From: an uncultured SAR86 cluster bacterium
GTDB lineage: Bacteria; Pseudomonadota; Gammaproteobacteria; Magnimaribacterales; AG-339-G14
Length of the DNA stretch: 64,000 bases
Direction of reading: 5' to 3'
Assembly (NCBI GenBank): GCA_902561325.1
Contig: CACEOL010000001.1
Span: forward strand, 1 to 64,000
Part shown: positions 17,894 to 26,281 of the stretch, piece by piece
Layout: every line of letters begins with the position of its first letter
Numbering within the stretch: the first letter of the stretch is position 1
Translations under genes and position numbers: made by a program
Notes under the pieces: generated by a model
Databases searched by the model: none
What the model was told of the DNA's origin: nothing
What the model saw: the letters and a program-made list of their open reading frames with translations, nothing else

Positions 17894-19021
17894 TTAATCC
17901 ATTATCTCCTTTATAGTTTTGTTTATGTATTCTTTTTCATGAGATACAAGACAAATTGATAAAATTTCGTCTTTAATATCAAGATTTAATTGTTTCTCTC
18001 CTTCATTCCAAAACTCATCTATCAAATTGAATATATTTGAAGAATAAACTTGGCTTGAATGAAAAGGAAGTTCGCCAGGTAGATTGGTATTACCAACTAT
18101 TTTTACTCCATTTAGATCAATTATTTCGTTTGGAACAGACCCTTCAACATTTCCTCCTGTTCCCACAGCCATATCTACAATTACTGAACCTTGACTCATT
18201 GCAGAAACCATTTTACTTGTGACAAGTGTAGGAGCCGGTCTTCCAAAGACTTGTGCTGTAGTGATTACGATATCAGAGGAAGCACAAACTTTTTTCATCC
18301 CTTCTCTTTGCATCTCTATTTGTTCTGGAGTTAATTCTTTTGCGTATCCTTGTTCAGTCTCCCCTGTTTCTCCAATATCTATTTTTACGAAACGAGCTCC
18401 CAAAGACTTAACTTGTTCTTCAACCACGGGTCTAGTGTCAAAAGCTTCTACCTTTGCGCCCAGTCTTTTCGCAGTTGCGATTGCTTGGAGTCCAGCGACT
18501 CCTACACCAATGACAAACACTTTTGAAGGAGAGATTGTACCTGCAGCGGTCATCATCATCGGTAATGCTTTTTGCAGTTCTTGGGATGCAATTATGACTG
18601 CCGAGTATCCAGCTAAATTTGCTTGTGAGCTTAAGGCATCCATCTTTTGAGCCCTAGTGATTCTGGGAACAAGTTCCATGCTGATAGCCGATATATTTTT
18701 TTCTTTTATTTTTTTAACAAGAGATTTTTCATTAAAGGGGTCAAGAAAACTTACCAACAAGGTACCCTCATTAATTTTATCCATTTCCTCCTCATTCAGA
18801 TTTCTAACAGTGCAAATTATTCCGGCTGAAGCAAAACCTTCATCGCGGATAGATGTTTTCACCCCAAGATTTTCAAATTCTGTATCACTAGTTCCAAGGT
18901 GCTCAGCATAAGATTTTTCTATTGAAATAGTTAAGCCTTTATCCAAGAATTTTTTAGCAGATTCCAAGGTCAAAGAAACTCTTGTCTCAAATTCAGGTTC
19001 TTTAGGGAAAAAAATATTCAT
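17894..19021 (-). CDS. pntAA: NAD(P) transhydrogenase subunit alpha, NAD(H)-binding part
   Basis: Soluble domain I of the transhydrogenase, 375 residues, of the alanine dehydrogenase/PntA family. Seen are RVSLTLESAKK at the N-terminus, VFVIGVGVAGLQAIATAKRLGA (a Rossmann glycine motif; residues about 168-189) and the mobile loop region VDMAVGTGGNVEGS. It heads the pntAA-pntAB-pntB operon and is divergent from ubiG across 58 bases. Confidence 0.93.
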   Translation of the reverse strand: MNIFFPKEPEFETRVSLTLESAKKFLDKGLTISIEKSYAEHLGTSDTEFENLGVKTSIRDEGFASAGIICTVRNLNEEEMDKINEGTLLVSFLDPFNEKSLVKKIKEKNISAISMELVPRITRAQKMDALSSQANLAGYSAVIIASQELQKALPMMMTAAGTISPSKVFVIGVGVAGLQAIATAKRLGAKVEAFDTRPVVEEQVKSLGARFVKIDIGETGETEQGYAKELTPEQIEMQREGMKKVCASSDIVITTAQVFGRPAPTLVTSKMVSAMSQGSVIVDMAVGTGGNVEGSVPNEIIDLNGVKIVGNTNLPGELPFHSSQVYSSNIFNLIDEFWNEGEKQLNLDIKDEILSICLVSHEKEYINKTIKEIMD

Positions 19022-19042
19022 ATAAGATTCTTAGACTTTAAT

Positions 19043-19070
19043 TTGAAAAGCAGTATAAATCTAACATAAT
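19043..19070 (+). promoter_or_regulatory. Predicted sigma-70 promoter of ubiG
   Basis: TTGAAA at 19043-19048 and CATAAT at 19065-19070 are each five of six matches to the consensus, with a 16-base spacer. The ATG of ubiG lies nine bases after the -10 hexamer, so transcription should begin at or within about three bases of the start codon. There is no ribosome binding site, which fits a leaderless message. Confidence 0.55.
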
Positions 19071-19079
19071 GATATACAA

Positions 19080-19772
19080 ATGAATATCGACCCAAAAGAA
19101 AAAGAAAAATTTAATAAAATTGCTGAAGAATGGTGGGATCCATTTGGAAAATTTGCTCCCTTACACAAAATCAATCCTCTCAGAGCTAATTATATTTCTG
19201 AAAGAATTGAGCTAAAAAATAAGCAAATTCTTGATGTTGCCTGTGGAGGTGGTTTGTTAGCAGAAGCGCTGTCACTTAAAGGAGGGAATCTATCTGGAGT
19301 TGATATATCAGATGTTGCCATTCATACAGCTAAGAATCATGCAAAGAAAGAAAATATTGATATCAACTATATTTTGGGAGAAGCGGAAAATTTACTTCCT
19401 GAAAAAACCGAACATTTTGATGTTGTTACCTGTCTCGAAGCTATTGAACATGTCCCAGATCCTAATCAATTGGTAAAAACATGTTCCGATCTTTGTAAAA
19501 AAAATGGTGATGTTTTCTTTTCAACCATAAATAGAAATCCAAAATCATTTCTTTTTGCTATTGTTGGGGCTGAATATATTTTGAATTTGTTACCCAAAGG
19601 AACTCATGAATATGAAAAATTTATAAAGCCATCTGAGCTCATACAAATGATGGAAAATAATGGCCTTACAATCAAAGAATTAACGGGTATGAGTTACAAC
19701 CCCCTGACTAAAAATTATTGGTTAGGAAAAAATGTTGATGTTAATTATCTAATTCATGCAAAAAAAATATAA
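19080..19772 (+). CDS. ubiG: Ubiquinone biosynthesis O-methyltransferase
   Basis: SAM-dependent enzyme doing both O-methylations of ubiquinone synthesis, at the inner membrane face. It has 230 residues. KFNKIAEEWWDPFGKFAPLH is the typical UbiG N-terminus, DVACGGGLLAEALS (residues 50-63) the SAM-binding motif I, and CLEAIEHVPDP motif II; the C-terminal GTHEYEKFIKP is also typical. The family N-terminus fixes the start at the ATG at 19080. It is followed, with a 17-base overlap, by the HAD phosphatase gene. Confidence 0.95.
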   Translation: MNIDPKEKEKFNKIAEEWWDPFGKFAPLHKINPLRANYISERIELKNKQILDVACGGGLLAEALSLKGGNLSGVDISDVAIHTAKNHAKKENIDINYILGEAENLLPEKTEHFDVVTCLEAIEHVPDPNQLVKTCSDLCKKNGDVFFSTINRNPKSFLFAIVGAEYILNLLPKGTHEYEKFIKPSELIQMMENNGLTIKELTGMSYNPLTKNYWLGKNVDVNYLIHAKKI

Positions 19773-20409
19773 ATGTTTTGTATTTGATCTAGATGGTACT
19801 CTTTTAGATACAGCTCCAGAGTTTTTAACTTGTCTGAACACTTTATTAAAGAAAAATAAAAAGCAGACAGTTACTTATGATTTTGTCAGAAATAGAGTCT
19901 CTGACGGCGTGGGAAGGTTGATTCAAGATAGCTTCACTATTGACGAAAATCATTCTGAGTTCGAAGGATTAAGAAATGATCTTTTAGCTGAATATAAAAA
20001 GAACTATCTTCTTTCTAAAACTTTTCCTGGCACCGATGAATTTCTTTATAAATTATCCAAAAATAAGATTGATTGGATGATTGTAACTAATAAGCCAAAA
20101 AAGTTCTTTAAGGAAATTTGTAAAAAATTTGACTGGCACAAACATGCTACTGCAATGGTTTCTCCTGAAGACGTAAATGGCAAAAGAAAACCAGATCCAG
20201 CAAGTTTAAATGCAGCTTTAGAAAAAACATCTATGAAAAAAGAGCAATCTATCTATATTGGAGATAATTGGCGAGATGTAGAAGCTGCAAATAATTCTGG
20301 AATAGACTCCGCACTTGCATTGTACGGTTACATCGATAAAAAAGATGTTTCTCTTTTAAGGCCAACCTTAAAAATAAATCAAATAGAAGATTTAATAAAC
20401 TTTATTTAA
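19756..20409 (+). CDS. gph: HAD-family phosphatase (phosphoglycolate phosphatase / MupP type)
   Basis: A 217-residue HAD hydrolase with motif I FDLDGTLLDT (residues 9-18), motif II VTNKP, and motif IV IGDNWRDVEAANNSG. Next to ubiG, Pseudomonas encodes MupP, the N-acetylmuramic acid 6-phosphate phosphatase of cell wall recycling, and this gene has the same place and similar sequence; the classical annotation for such genes is phosphoglycolate phosphatase. Sequence alone does not decide the substrate. It ends convergently on rluB, the two stop codons sharing the TTA at 20406-20408 region. Confidence 0.8.
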   Translation: MQKKYKCFVFDLDGTLLDTAPEFLTCLNTLLKKNKKQTVTYDFVRNRVSDGVGRLIQDSFTIDENHSEFEGLRNDLLAEYKKNYLLSKTFPGTDEFLYKLSKNKIDWMIVTNKPKKFFKEICKKFDWHKHATAMVSPEDVNGKRKPDPASLNAALEKTSMKKEQSIYIGDNWRDVEAANNSGIDSALALYGYIDKKDVSLLRPTLKINQIEDLINFI

Positions 20410-21110
20410 CCTAATACTTCATCAGGACTGATTCTTTTGAATTTTCCTTCCTTAAGTTCTTTTGGTAAAAACAGCTTTCCTAGTCTTACTCTCTTTAGTC
20501 TTGATACCTCATGACCAATTGAATCCCATAACTTTCTTACAGATCTATTTTTACCAGACATAATGACCAAAGCAAACCAAGTATGAGATGAAGTTGCTTT
20601 GCCTTGTACAAGATCAGTAAAAAATACTTTTTCATTATCAATTGTAATGCCAGACATTAATTTTTTGAGACTTGAATCTGAGGGCTTACCTCGAACTCTA
20701 GTAATGTATTCTCTTTCAGTTTCATTAGAAGGATGAATTATGTCATTTGCTAATTTTCCGTCGTTTGTGATTAATATTAGTCCGCTGGTATTAATATCCA
20801 ATCTTCCTATGGATATCCATTTTCCTGATTTTGGTTTTGGTAAATTCTCAAATATAGTTCTTCTTGATGAAGTATGAGAGCATTCTTCTCCAACAGGTTT
20901 GTTATACATTAATAGTTCAGAAGAAATTACCTCAGAAATATTTATTACTTTGCCATCGATATAAACTTTATCCTCACTAGAAATCTTATCTCCTAGCTTG
21001 GCTGGTACATCATTGATGAATACCCTGCCTTCTTCTATGAGGCTTTCAACTTTTCTTCTTGATGAGTATCCGTTTTGAGCTAATATTTTTTGAATTCTTT
21101 CCTTAGACAA
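20406..21110 (-). CDS. rluB: Ribosomal large subunit pseudouridine synthase B
   Basis: Isomerises a uridine of 23S rRNA (U2605 in E. coli). It has 234 residues: an N-terminal S4 RNA-binding domain (KILAQNGYSSRRKVESLIEE, residues 7-26) and the RsuA-family catalytic domain with the Asp in GRLDINTSGLILITNDG. Its location after scpB is the usual gammaproteobacterial one and favours RluB over RluE, RluF or RsuA. It lacks the long basic C-terminal tail of some RluB proteins. Confidence 0.88.
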   Translation of the reverse strand: MSKERIQKILAQNGYSSRRKVESLIEEGRVFINDVPAKLGDKISSEDKVYIDGKVINISEVISSELLMYNKPVGEECSHTSSRRTIFENLPKPKSGKWISIGRLDINTSGLILITNDGKLANDIIHPSNETEREYITRVRGKPSDSSLKKLMSGITIDNEKVFFTDLVQGKATSSHTWFALVIMSGKNRSVRKLWDSIGHEVSRLKRVRLGKLFLPKELKEGKFKRISPDEVLG

Positions 21111-21116
21111 CTGCTT

Positions 21117-21692
21117 CTATTCTGAATTGCTTGGGGAAGGTTCATTCAAAAGAGATATTTGAGCTTCCTCAGGAATATTTTGAATTTCTGGTAATTCTGG
21201 TAAATCTGAAAGTTTAGATAGATTTAAATCATCTAAAAAATCTTTTGTTGTTGAGAATAATGCTGGTCTTCCTGGGACGTCTCTATGTCCAACAACTTTA
21301 ATCCAAGATCGATCTAAAAGAGTTCTGATGATTTGACTACTAACAGAAACTCCTCTGACCTCTTCAATTTCTCCTCTGGTAATAGGTTGTTTATAAGCTA
21401 TCAAAGCTAAAGTTTCCAAAAGAGCTCGAGAATATTTTTGAGGTTTAGCTTCCCATAATTTTGCTACCCAAGAAGAATACTCTTGTCTTATTCTTAGGCG
21501 ATAGCCACTAGCAACTTTTACTAATTCAATTGAATTTTCTGCATATTTTTCGTCAATGGATTTCAAAGCTTCTTTAATTTCGTTTAATGTCGGAGGACTT
21601 CTTTGGTCAAAAGCAGACAACATCTCTTTTTCGCTTAAAGGTCTTGAAGAAGAAAAAAGTAAGGCCTCAATAATTAAAGATATATTATCCAT
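21117..21692 (-). CDS. scpB: Segregation and condensation protein B
   Basis: Winged-helix partner of ScpA and SMC in chromosome condensation. I start it at the ATG at 21692 (191 residues: MDNISLIIEALLFSSSRPLS), four bases beyond the scpA stop; a longer in-frame extension upstream merely reads through the end of scpA. LETLALIAYKQPITRGEIEEVRG (around residues 80-102 of this start) is the family signature; the C-terminal 35 residues are acidic and probably disordered. rluB follows after six bases. Confidence 0.92.
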   Translation of the reverse strand: MDNISLIIEALLFSSSRPLSEKEMLSAFDQRSPPTLNEIKEALKSIDEKYAENSIELVKVASGYRLRIRQEYSSWVAKLWEAKPQKYSRALLETLALIAYKQPITRGEIEEVRGVSVSSQIIRTLLDRSWIKVVGHRDVPGRPALFSTTKDFLDDLNLSKLSDLPELPEIQNIPEEAQISLLNEPSPSNSE

Positions 21693-21696
21693 ACTT

Positions 21697-22512
21697 TTAA
21701 TGCACGTTCTCCTTCGCTTTAACATGAATGGGGCCAAAAGAATCAGATTGAACCAACTGAATCATAGAGTCTTTTACTAACTCTAAAACGGCTAAAAAGG
21801 TAACAATCAAGCCAAGCTTTCCATCGGCCTTCTTATAAAGATTGTAAAATTCCAAAAAGTTTTCACTTACCAGCAGTTCTAAGACATCGGACATTTTTTC
21901 TCTGGTAGAGAGTTTTTCAAACTCGATAATATGACTGCCTCTAAGTTTTTGTTTTTCTAACAGCTCATAAAAAATATTTGATAACTTCTCCAACTCTAAA
22001 GATGGTAGAGCCTCTTTAGATTCAAACTCGGGAAGAGCTGTACTTGCTGGGAAAAAATCTCTATTAATTCTCGGCATGGACTCAATTTTCATGGAAGCTG
22101 TTTTGAAACGCTCATATTCTTGTAGTCTTTTAATAAGTTCTGCTCTTGGGTCATCTTCCAGTTCGTCTTCGGTCGTTTCAACTGGCAACATCATTCTGGA
22201 TTTTATTTCTGTTAAATATGCTGCCATTAGGAGATACTCTCCAGCGAGATCAAACTGCAATTTTTCCATTAATTCAATGTACTCAACGTACTGGTTTGTG
22301 ATTTCAGCAACATTTATATCAAGTATGTCTAAATTTTGTTTTCTAATAAAATAGAGAAGAAGATCTAAAGGACCTTCAAAAGATTCAAGAAATATTTTTA
22401 AAGCATTTGGGGGTATATAAAGGTCATCGTGAGGAAGTAATATTTGCTCACCGTTAACCGTAGCTAGATTAAACTCCGATTGCATCGGGTTTTTTTCCTG
22501 CTCTTTTTTCAT
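21697..22512 (-). CDS. scpA: Segregation and condensation protein A
   Basis: Kleisin subunit that bridges SMC heads, 271 residues. The hallmark FEGPLDLLLYFIRKQNLDIL is near residues 44-63, followed by a conserved EYLLMAAYLTEIKSRMMLP helix; the C-terminus (residues ~190-260) is the predicted winged helix that binds the second SMC. It heads a scpA-scpB-rluB operon. Confidence 0.94.
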   Translation of the reverse strand: MKKEQEKNPMQSEFNLATVNGEQILLPHDDLYIPPNALKIFLESFEGPLDLLLYFIRKQNLDILDINVAEITNQYVEYIELMEKLQFDLAGEYLLMAAYLTEIKSRMMLPVETTEDELEDDPRAELIKRLQEYERFKTASMKIESMPRINRDFFPASTALPEFESKEALPSLELEKLSNIFYELLEKQKLRGSHIIEFEKLSTREKMSDVLELLVSENFLEFYNLYKKADGKLGLIVTFLAVLELVKDSMIQLVQSDSFGPIHVKAKENVH

Positions 22513-22525
22513 AATATAAAGGGCA

Positions 22526-22555
22526 ATTATAGTTTAAAAAGCCTTAATTACACAA
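22526..22555 (-). promoter_or_regulatory. Predicted sigma-70 promoter of scpA
   Basis: Read on the minus strand: TTGTGT (22555-22550), 18-base spacer, TATAAT (22531-22526), then 13 bases to the scpA ATG at 22512. Transcription would start about six bases before the ATG, so the leader is too short for a normal ribosome binding site. Confidence 0.5.
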
Positions 22556-22583
22556 AATATTGTGTTTTTAAACTAAAAATTGT

Positions 22584-24197
22584 CTATATATTGTTTTTCC
22601 AGAAGTTAGTAATTGGATATCTTCTGTCTTTGCCAAAATTTCTAGCCGAAATCTTTATTCCAAGTGGAACTTGCCTTCTTTTATACTCATTGAAATTGAT
22701 TAAATCTATAACCTTTTGAACATCATCTGAATTAAAACCTGAGTCAATAATTTCTTTTTTAGTTTTGTCGTCCTCAACATATGCTTCAATAATTGGGTCA
22801 AGTAAATCATAAGTTGGCAGTGAATCACTATCTTTTTGATCCTCTGATAGCTCTGCGCTAGGCTCTCTATCAATTATTCTTTGAGGGATAGCTTTGCTAA
22901 GAGAATTTCTGTATCTGGCCAAATCATATACGGTTGTTTTGTAAACATCTCTAAGAACAGAAAATCCTCCTGCGGTGTCTCCATATAAAGTTGAATAGCC
23001 AACAGCTGCTTCACTTTTATTTCCTGTTGTAAGAACTAGATAGCCCAAATTGTTGGAAAGAGCCATTAGCGTAACTCCTCTGCATCTTGATTGGAGATTT
23101 TCTTCGGTTTTATCAAATTCTCTAGGCTCTAACTTGCCATCCAAAGAATTTTTAAATGCCTCAAACATTTCAGATATGGGAATTACCTCGTGAGTGAAGC
23201 CAAGATTTTCTGCTAACTGTTGAGCATCTTCAACGCTAATGTCCGCGGTGTATTTAAAAGGCATCATAACTGTATTTACCTTCTCGGGTCCTAATGCATC
23301 TGATGCAATTGTTGCGGTTAGGGCCGAATCAATACCTCCAGACGAACCAATCAATATTCCTTTAAAGTTATTTTTTTGTACATAGTCTCTAGTTCCTAAT
23401 ACCAAAGCTTTATAAATGTCAGAAATATCCCCTACCTTACTTAATTGGTCTCTTTTTAAACTGGTTGAAATATTATTTTCATCTATTTCAATTACAGTTT
23501 GATCTATTTCGAAACTCTTCAAACGCTTTACTGAATCTTTTGAATCAACAATTAAAGAGCTTCCATCAAAAACTAGCTCATCTTGCCCGCCCACTTGATT
23601 CACATAAATTATTGGTTTTTTATATTTAGCAAAATAATTGCAAAGCATTTCTTCCCTTAAATTTTTTTTATCTAAAGTAAAAGGTGATGCACTTAAATTT
23701 ATGAGCAAATCTATGTCTTGATTGCACATATCATTTGTAAAATCTTCGTTCCAAATATCTTCACAAATAGAAATCCCAAACTTAAGACCTCCATCTTCGA
23801 AAACTCCTTGAGATTCTCCCTTTGAAAAATATCTTTTTTCGTCAAATTCTTTGTAATTTGGAAGAATTTGCTTTTTGTAATTTTTAACAACTTTTCCATT
23901 TTGATAAAAAAGTGCTGAGTTAAAAATATTTTCCCCCTCACGAGACGGGCATCCTATGATTATAGATATTTCTTTTGATAATTCTTCAAGCTCCAGCGAA
24001 CATCTCTCGCTTTCATTTAGAAAATCTTCTCTTAAGAGTAAATCCTCTGGCGGATAGCCTGTTAAAAACATTTCAGAAAATACAATGAGATCTAAGTCTT
24101 TTCTTTTAGCTTCAGCAATATAAGACTTAGCAAGGTCTAAATTACCCTGAATATCACCAACTTTTGGGTTTTCTTGAACTAATTTTATTTTGTACAT
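22584..24197 (-). CDS. nadE: Glutamine-dependent NAD+ synthetase
   Basis: Makes NAD+ from nicotinate adenine dinucleotide using ammonia released from glutamine. It has 537 residues: an N-terminal nitrilase-type glutaminase domain (VFSEMFLTGYPPEDLL with the Glu, KNYKKQILPNYKEFDE with the Lys, FGISICEDIW with the catalytic Cys near residue 147) and a C-terminal synthetase with the PP-loop GSSGGIDSALTATIA (about 284-298) and LTTGNKSEAAVGYSTLYGD. It stands alone, divergent from aroG and separated from scpA by 71 bases. Confidence 0.95.
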   Translation of the reverse strand: MYKIKLVQENPKVGDIQGNLDLAKSYIAEAKRKDLDLIVFSEMFLTGYPPEDLLLREDFLNESERCSLELEELSKEISIIIGCPSREGENIFNSALFYQNGKVVKNYKKQILPNYKEFDEKRYFSKGESQGVFEDGGLKFGISICEDIWNEDFTNDMCNQDIDLLINLSASPFTLDKKNLREEMLCNYFAKYKKPIIYVNQVGGQDELVFDGSSLIVDSKDSVKRLKSFEIDQTVIEIDENNISTSLKRDQLSKVGDISDIYKALVLGTRDYVQKNNFKGILIGSSGGIDSALTATIASDALGPEKVNTVMMPFKYTADISVEDAQQLAENLGFTHEVIPISEMFEAFKNSLDGKLEPREFDKTEENLQSRCRGVTLMALSNNLGYLVLTTGNKSEAAVGYSTLYGDTAGGFSVLRDVYKTTVYDLARYRNSLSKAIPQRIIDREPSAELSEDQKDSDSLPTYDLLDPIIEAYVEDDKTKKEIIDSGFNSDDVQKVIDLINFNEYKRRQVPLGIKISARNFGKDRRYPITNFWKNNI

Positions 24198-24233
24198 TGC
24201 TTAATTTAAGCTTTAATTTAAATTTAGAAGAGA

Positions 24234-24239
24234 TAAAAT
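24234..24239 (+). promoter_or_regulatory. Putative -10 element for aroG
   Basis: TAAAAT lies ten bases before the aroG ATG at 24250, in a gap with no ribosome binding site. The spacing is like that of the ubiG, cupin and acyltransferase genes and suggests another leaderless start. I see no good -35 hexamer, so this is weaker than the ubiG promoter. Confidence 0.3.
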
Positions 24240-24249
24240 CAACGGTCAA

Positions 24250-25320
24250 ATGAAATATTTAACGGATAATACCAGAATAACAGGCTTGATGGAGGTGTCT
24301 CCTCCCGTGGAAGTTATTGAAAAGCTTCCAATTTCAGAAAAAGTCTCTGAACTAGTTTTCAACTCCAGAAACGAAATCTCAGATATTCTTCATGGTAAAG
24401 AAGATAGATTGGTAGTAGTTGTTGGTCCATGCTCAATCCATGATCCCAAAGCAGCAATCGAGTATGCTAAAAAACTTAAAACTCTTGAAAAAGACTTAAA
24501 AGATCAACTCAAAATAGTTATGAGAGTTTATTTCGAAAAGCCCAGAACGACTGTGGGCTGGAAAGGTCTTATCAACGATCCAAATTTAGATAATAGTTAT
24601 GATGTAAATAAAGGTCTTAAAGTTGCTAGAAAACTCTTGATAAAAATAAATGAATTGGGTTTGCCTGCAGGAACTGAGTTTTTGGATATGATTACTCCCC
24701 AATATATTTCAGACTTGATTTCTTGGGGTGCAATTGGAGCTAGAACTACTGAAAGCCAAATACATAGAGAATTAGCTTCGGGTTTATCTTGTCCAGTTGG
24801 ATTTAAAAATTCTACTAACGGCTCTATTCAAGTTGCTTTGGATGCAATTGGTTCTTCTTCAAACAGTCATATTTTTCTTTCCATCACAAAAGAAGGAAGG
24901 TCTGCTATTTTCAACTCCTCTGGAAATAAAGATTGTCATGTGATTTTAAGAGGCGGAGAATCTCCAAATTATTCGAAAAATGACATTAAAAAGGTTAATG
25001 AGGATTTAAAAAATTCTAATTTAACTCAAAAAATTATGGTTGATATGTCTCATGGAAATAGTCAAAAGCAATTCAAGAAACAACTCATTGTAAATAAAGA
25101 TATCTCTGATCAAATTGCATCAGGAGACCAAAGTATTTTTGGGGTTATGATAGAAAGCAACCTAGAAGAAGGAAACCAAAAAATAGATTCTCTTAAAAAC
25201 CTTAAGTATGGTCAAAGTGTTACTGATGCTTGCGTCAGCTGGAAAGATACAGAAATAATGCTAAAGCTTTTAGCTAAAGCTGTTGATGCTAGGAGAGAAA
25301 AACTTAAGCGTTCTGCCTAA
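24250..25320 (+). CDS. aroG: 3-deoxy-7-phosphoheptulonate synthase (DAHP synthase, AroG type)
   Basis: First enzyme of the shikimate pathway, condensing phosphoenolpyruvate and erythrose 4-phosphate. It has 356 residues, typical of type I-alpha AroF/G/H. Motifs: VVVGPCSIHDPKAA (metal-binding Cys), MRVYFEKPRTTVGWKGLIND, GARTTESQIHRELASGLS, GFKNSTNG and MVDMSHGNSQK. Which aromatic amino acid inhibits it is not evident. The DnaT-like gene begins four bases after its stop, so the replication-type pair at 25325-26852 is probably read from this promoter. Confidence 0.94.
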   Translation: MKYLTDNTRITGLMEVSPPVEVIEKLPISEKVSELVFNSRNEISDILHGKEDRLVVVVGPCSIHDPKAAIEYAKKLKTLEKDLKDQLKIVMRVYFEKPRTTVGWKGLINDPNLDNSYDVNKGLKVARKLLIKINELGLPAGTEFLDMITPQYISDLISWGAIGARTTESQIHRELASGLSCPVGFKNSTNGSIQVALDAIGSSSNSHIFLSITKEGRSAIFNSSGNKDCHVILRGGESPNYSKNDIKKVNEDLKNSNLTQKIMVDMSHGNSQKQFKKQLIVNKDISDQIASGDQSIFGVMIESNLEEGNQKIDSLKNLKYGQSVTDACVSWKDTEIMLKLLAKAVDARREKLKRSA

Positions 25321-25324
25321 GTTT

Positions 25325-26281
25325 ATGTCAAAAAAATTAAATTTATTAAACTTTGATAAAGAAGTTGCACTGAGTATTGGTCTCAACGAAGCGATTGTGC
25401 TTCAGCTATTAAAGACCAAAACAAAACACAGCTTAAGTTTGTTAATTAACAAACTTTCATTCATTGAAGAAAAAGAAATACAAAGAGTTCTTAAAAAACT
25501 TCTTAAACTTAAATTAATAGAAGAGACATCGAAAGAGATTTTTTGTCTTAAATCCAAAAGTGAGAAAATTACTCCAGAGAGAAAGCAAATTATTTCTAAA
25601 GGATATTTTCCTTCTAATAATATCTTGAAAGAGGCAAAAAGCCTCGGCGTTTCTGAGGACTTCATTAAAAATAAAATTCCTGAATTTAGAGCTTATTGGT
25701 CTGATCGAAAGGATAAAAGCTTCTCTTGGGACTATAAATTTCTAAAATATCTTCTGAAAGAATGGAGAGCCCAAGAAGAAAAATTAAATAAAGCATCTAA
25801 AATGAAACCAATTCAAAAAAATTGGAAACCTTCAGAAGAAGCATTACAAATATTAAAACATGCCGAAATAGACGAAAAATTTATCGTAGATGCCTTACCA
25901 GAATTTATCTTATATTGGAGTGAAAGAAATACTCCATCTGATTCATGGAATAGTAAATTTCTAAACCATATTAAAAATCAATGGGTCAGGTATCAAAATT
26001 TGATTTCTATAGTAAAAAAACCAACCAGGATGAATAAAGATTGGAAACCTTCAGAAGATTGTTTCGATGTTTTGAGTTTAGCGAAGATAAATAAAAGTTT
26101 TGCCGTATCTCAAATACCAGAATTTAAATTATATTGGCTGGAAACAAAAGAAATGCGTAATTGCTGGAATTCAAAATTCATACAACATGTAAAATTTAAA
26201 TGGAAAGCTAAACATGGTAATACAAAAAATGTATTATCAAGATTAAGAGATCATGAGTGGGCAGTTAACTTCAAAAATTAA
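25325..26281 (+). CDS. Replication-associated protein with three tandem DnaT-like domains
   Basis: A 318-residue protein. I chose the ATG at 25325, four bases after aroG; longer in-frame starts run back into aroG. The N-terminus (about 8-75) looks like a winged helix (VALSIGLNEAIVLQLL then IEEKEIQRVLKKLLKLKLIEE). Three copies of a DnaT-type DNA-binding domain follow at about 94-147, 167-220 and 239-293, each with PEF-x2-YW (119-125, 192-198, 265-271) and a W-x2-KF(L/I) to W segment (134-147, 207-220, 280-293); the second and third begin with NWKPSEE or DWKPSED. E. coli DnaT has one such domain and helps pass DnaB helicase to DNA. Next to a lambda P-like gene, this suggests helicase loading or replication restart. 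Family call by eye; role inferred. Confidence 0.78.
   Translation: MSKKLNLLNFDKEVALSIGLNEAIVLQLLKTKTKHSLSLLINKLSFIEEKEIQRVLKKLLKLKLIEETSKEIFCLKSKSEKITPERKQIISKGYFPSNNILKEAKSLGVSEDFIKNKIPEFRAYWSDRKDKSFSWDYKFLKYLLKEWRAQEEKLNKASKMKPIQKNWKPSEEALQILKHAEIDEKFIVDALPEFILYWSERNTPSDSWNSKFLNHIKNQWVRYQNLISIVKKPTRMNKDWKPSEDCFDVLSLAKINKSFAVSQIPEFKLYWLETKEMRNCWNSKFIQHVKFKWKAKHGNTKNVLSRLRDHEWAVNFKN

Noticed and set aside
21693-21737. N-terminal extension of scpB
   Set aside because: It reads another frame of the scpA C-terminal codons; an ATG just after the scpA stop fits the family start.
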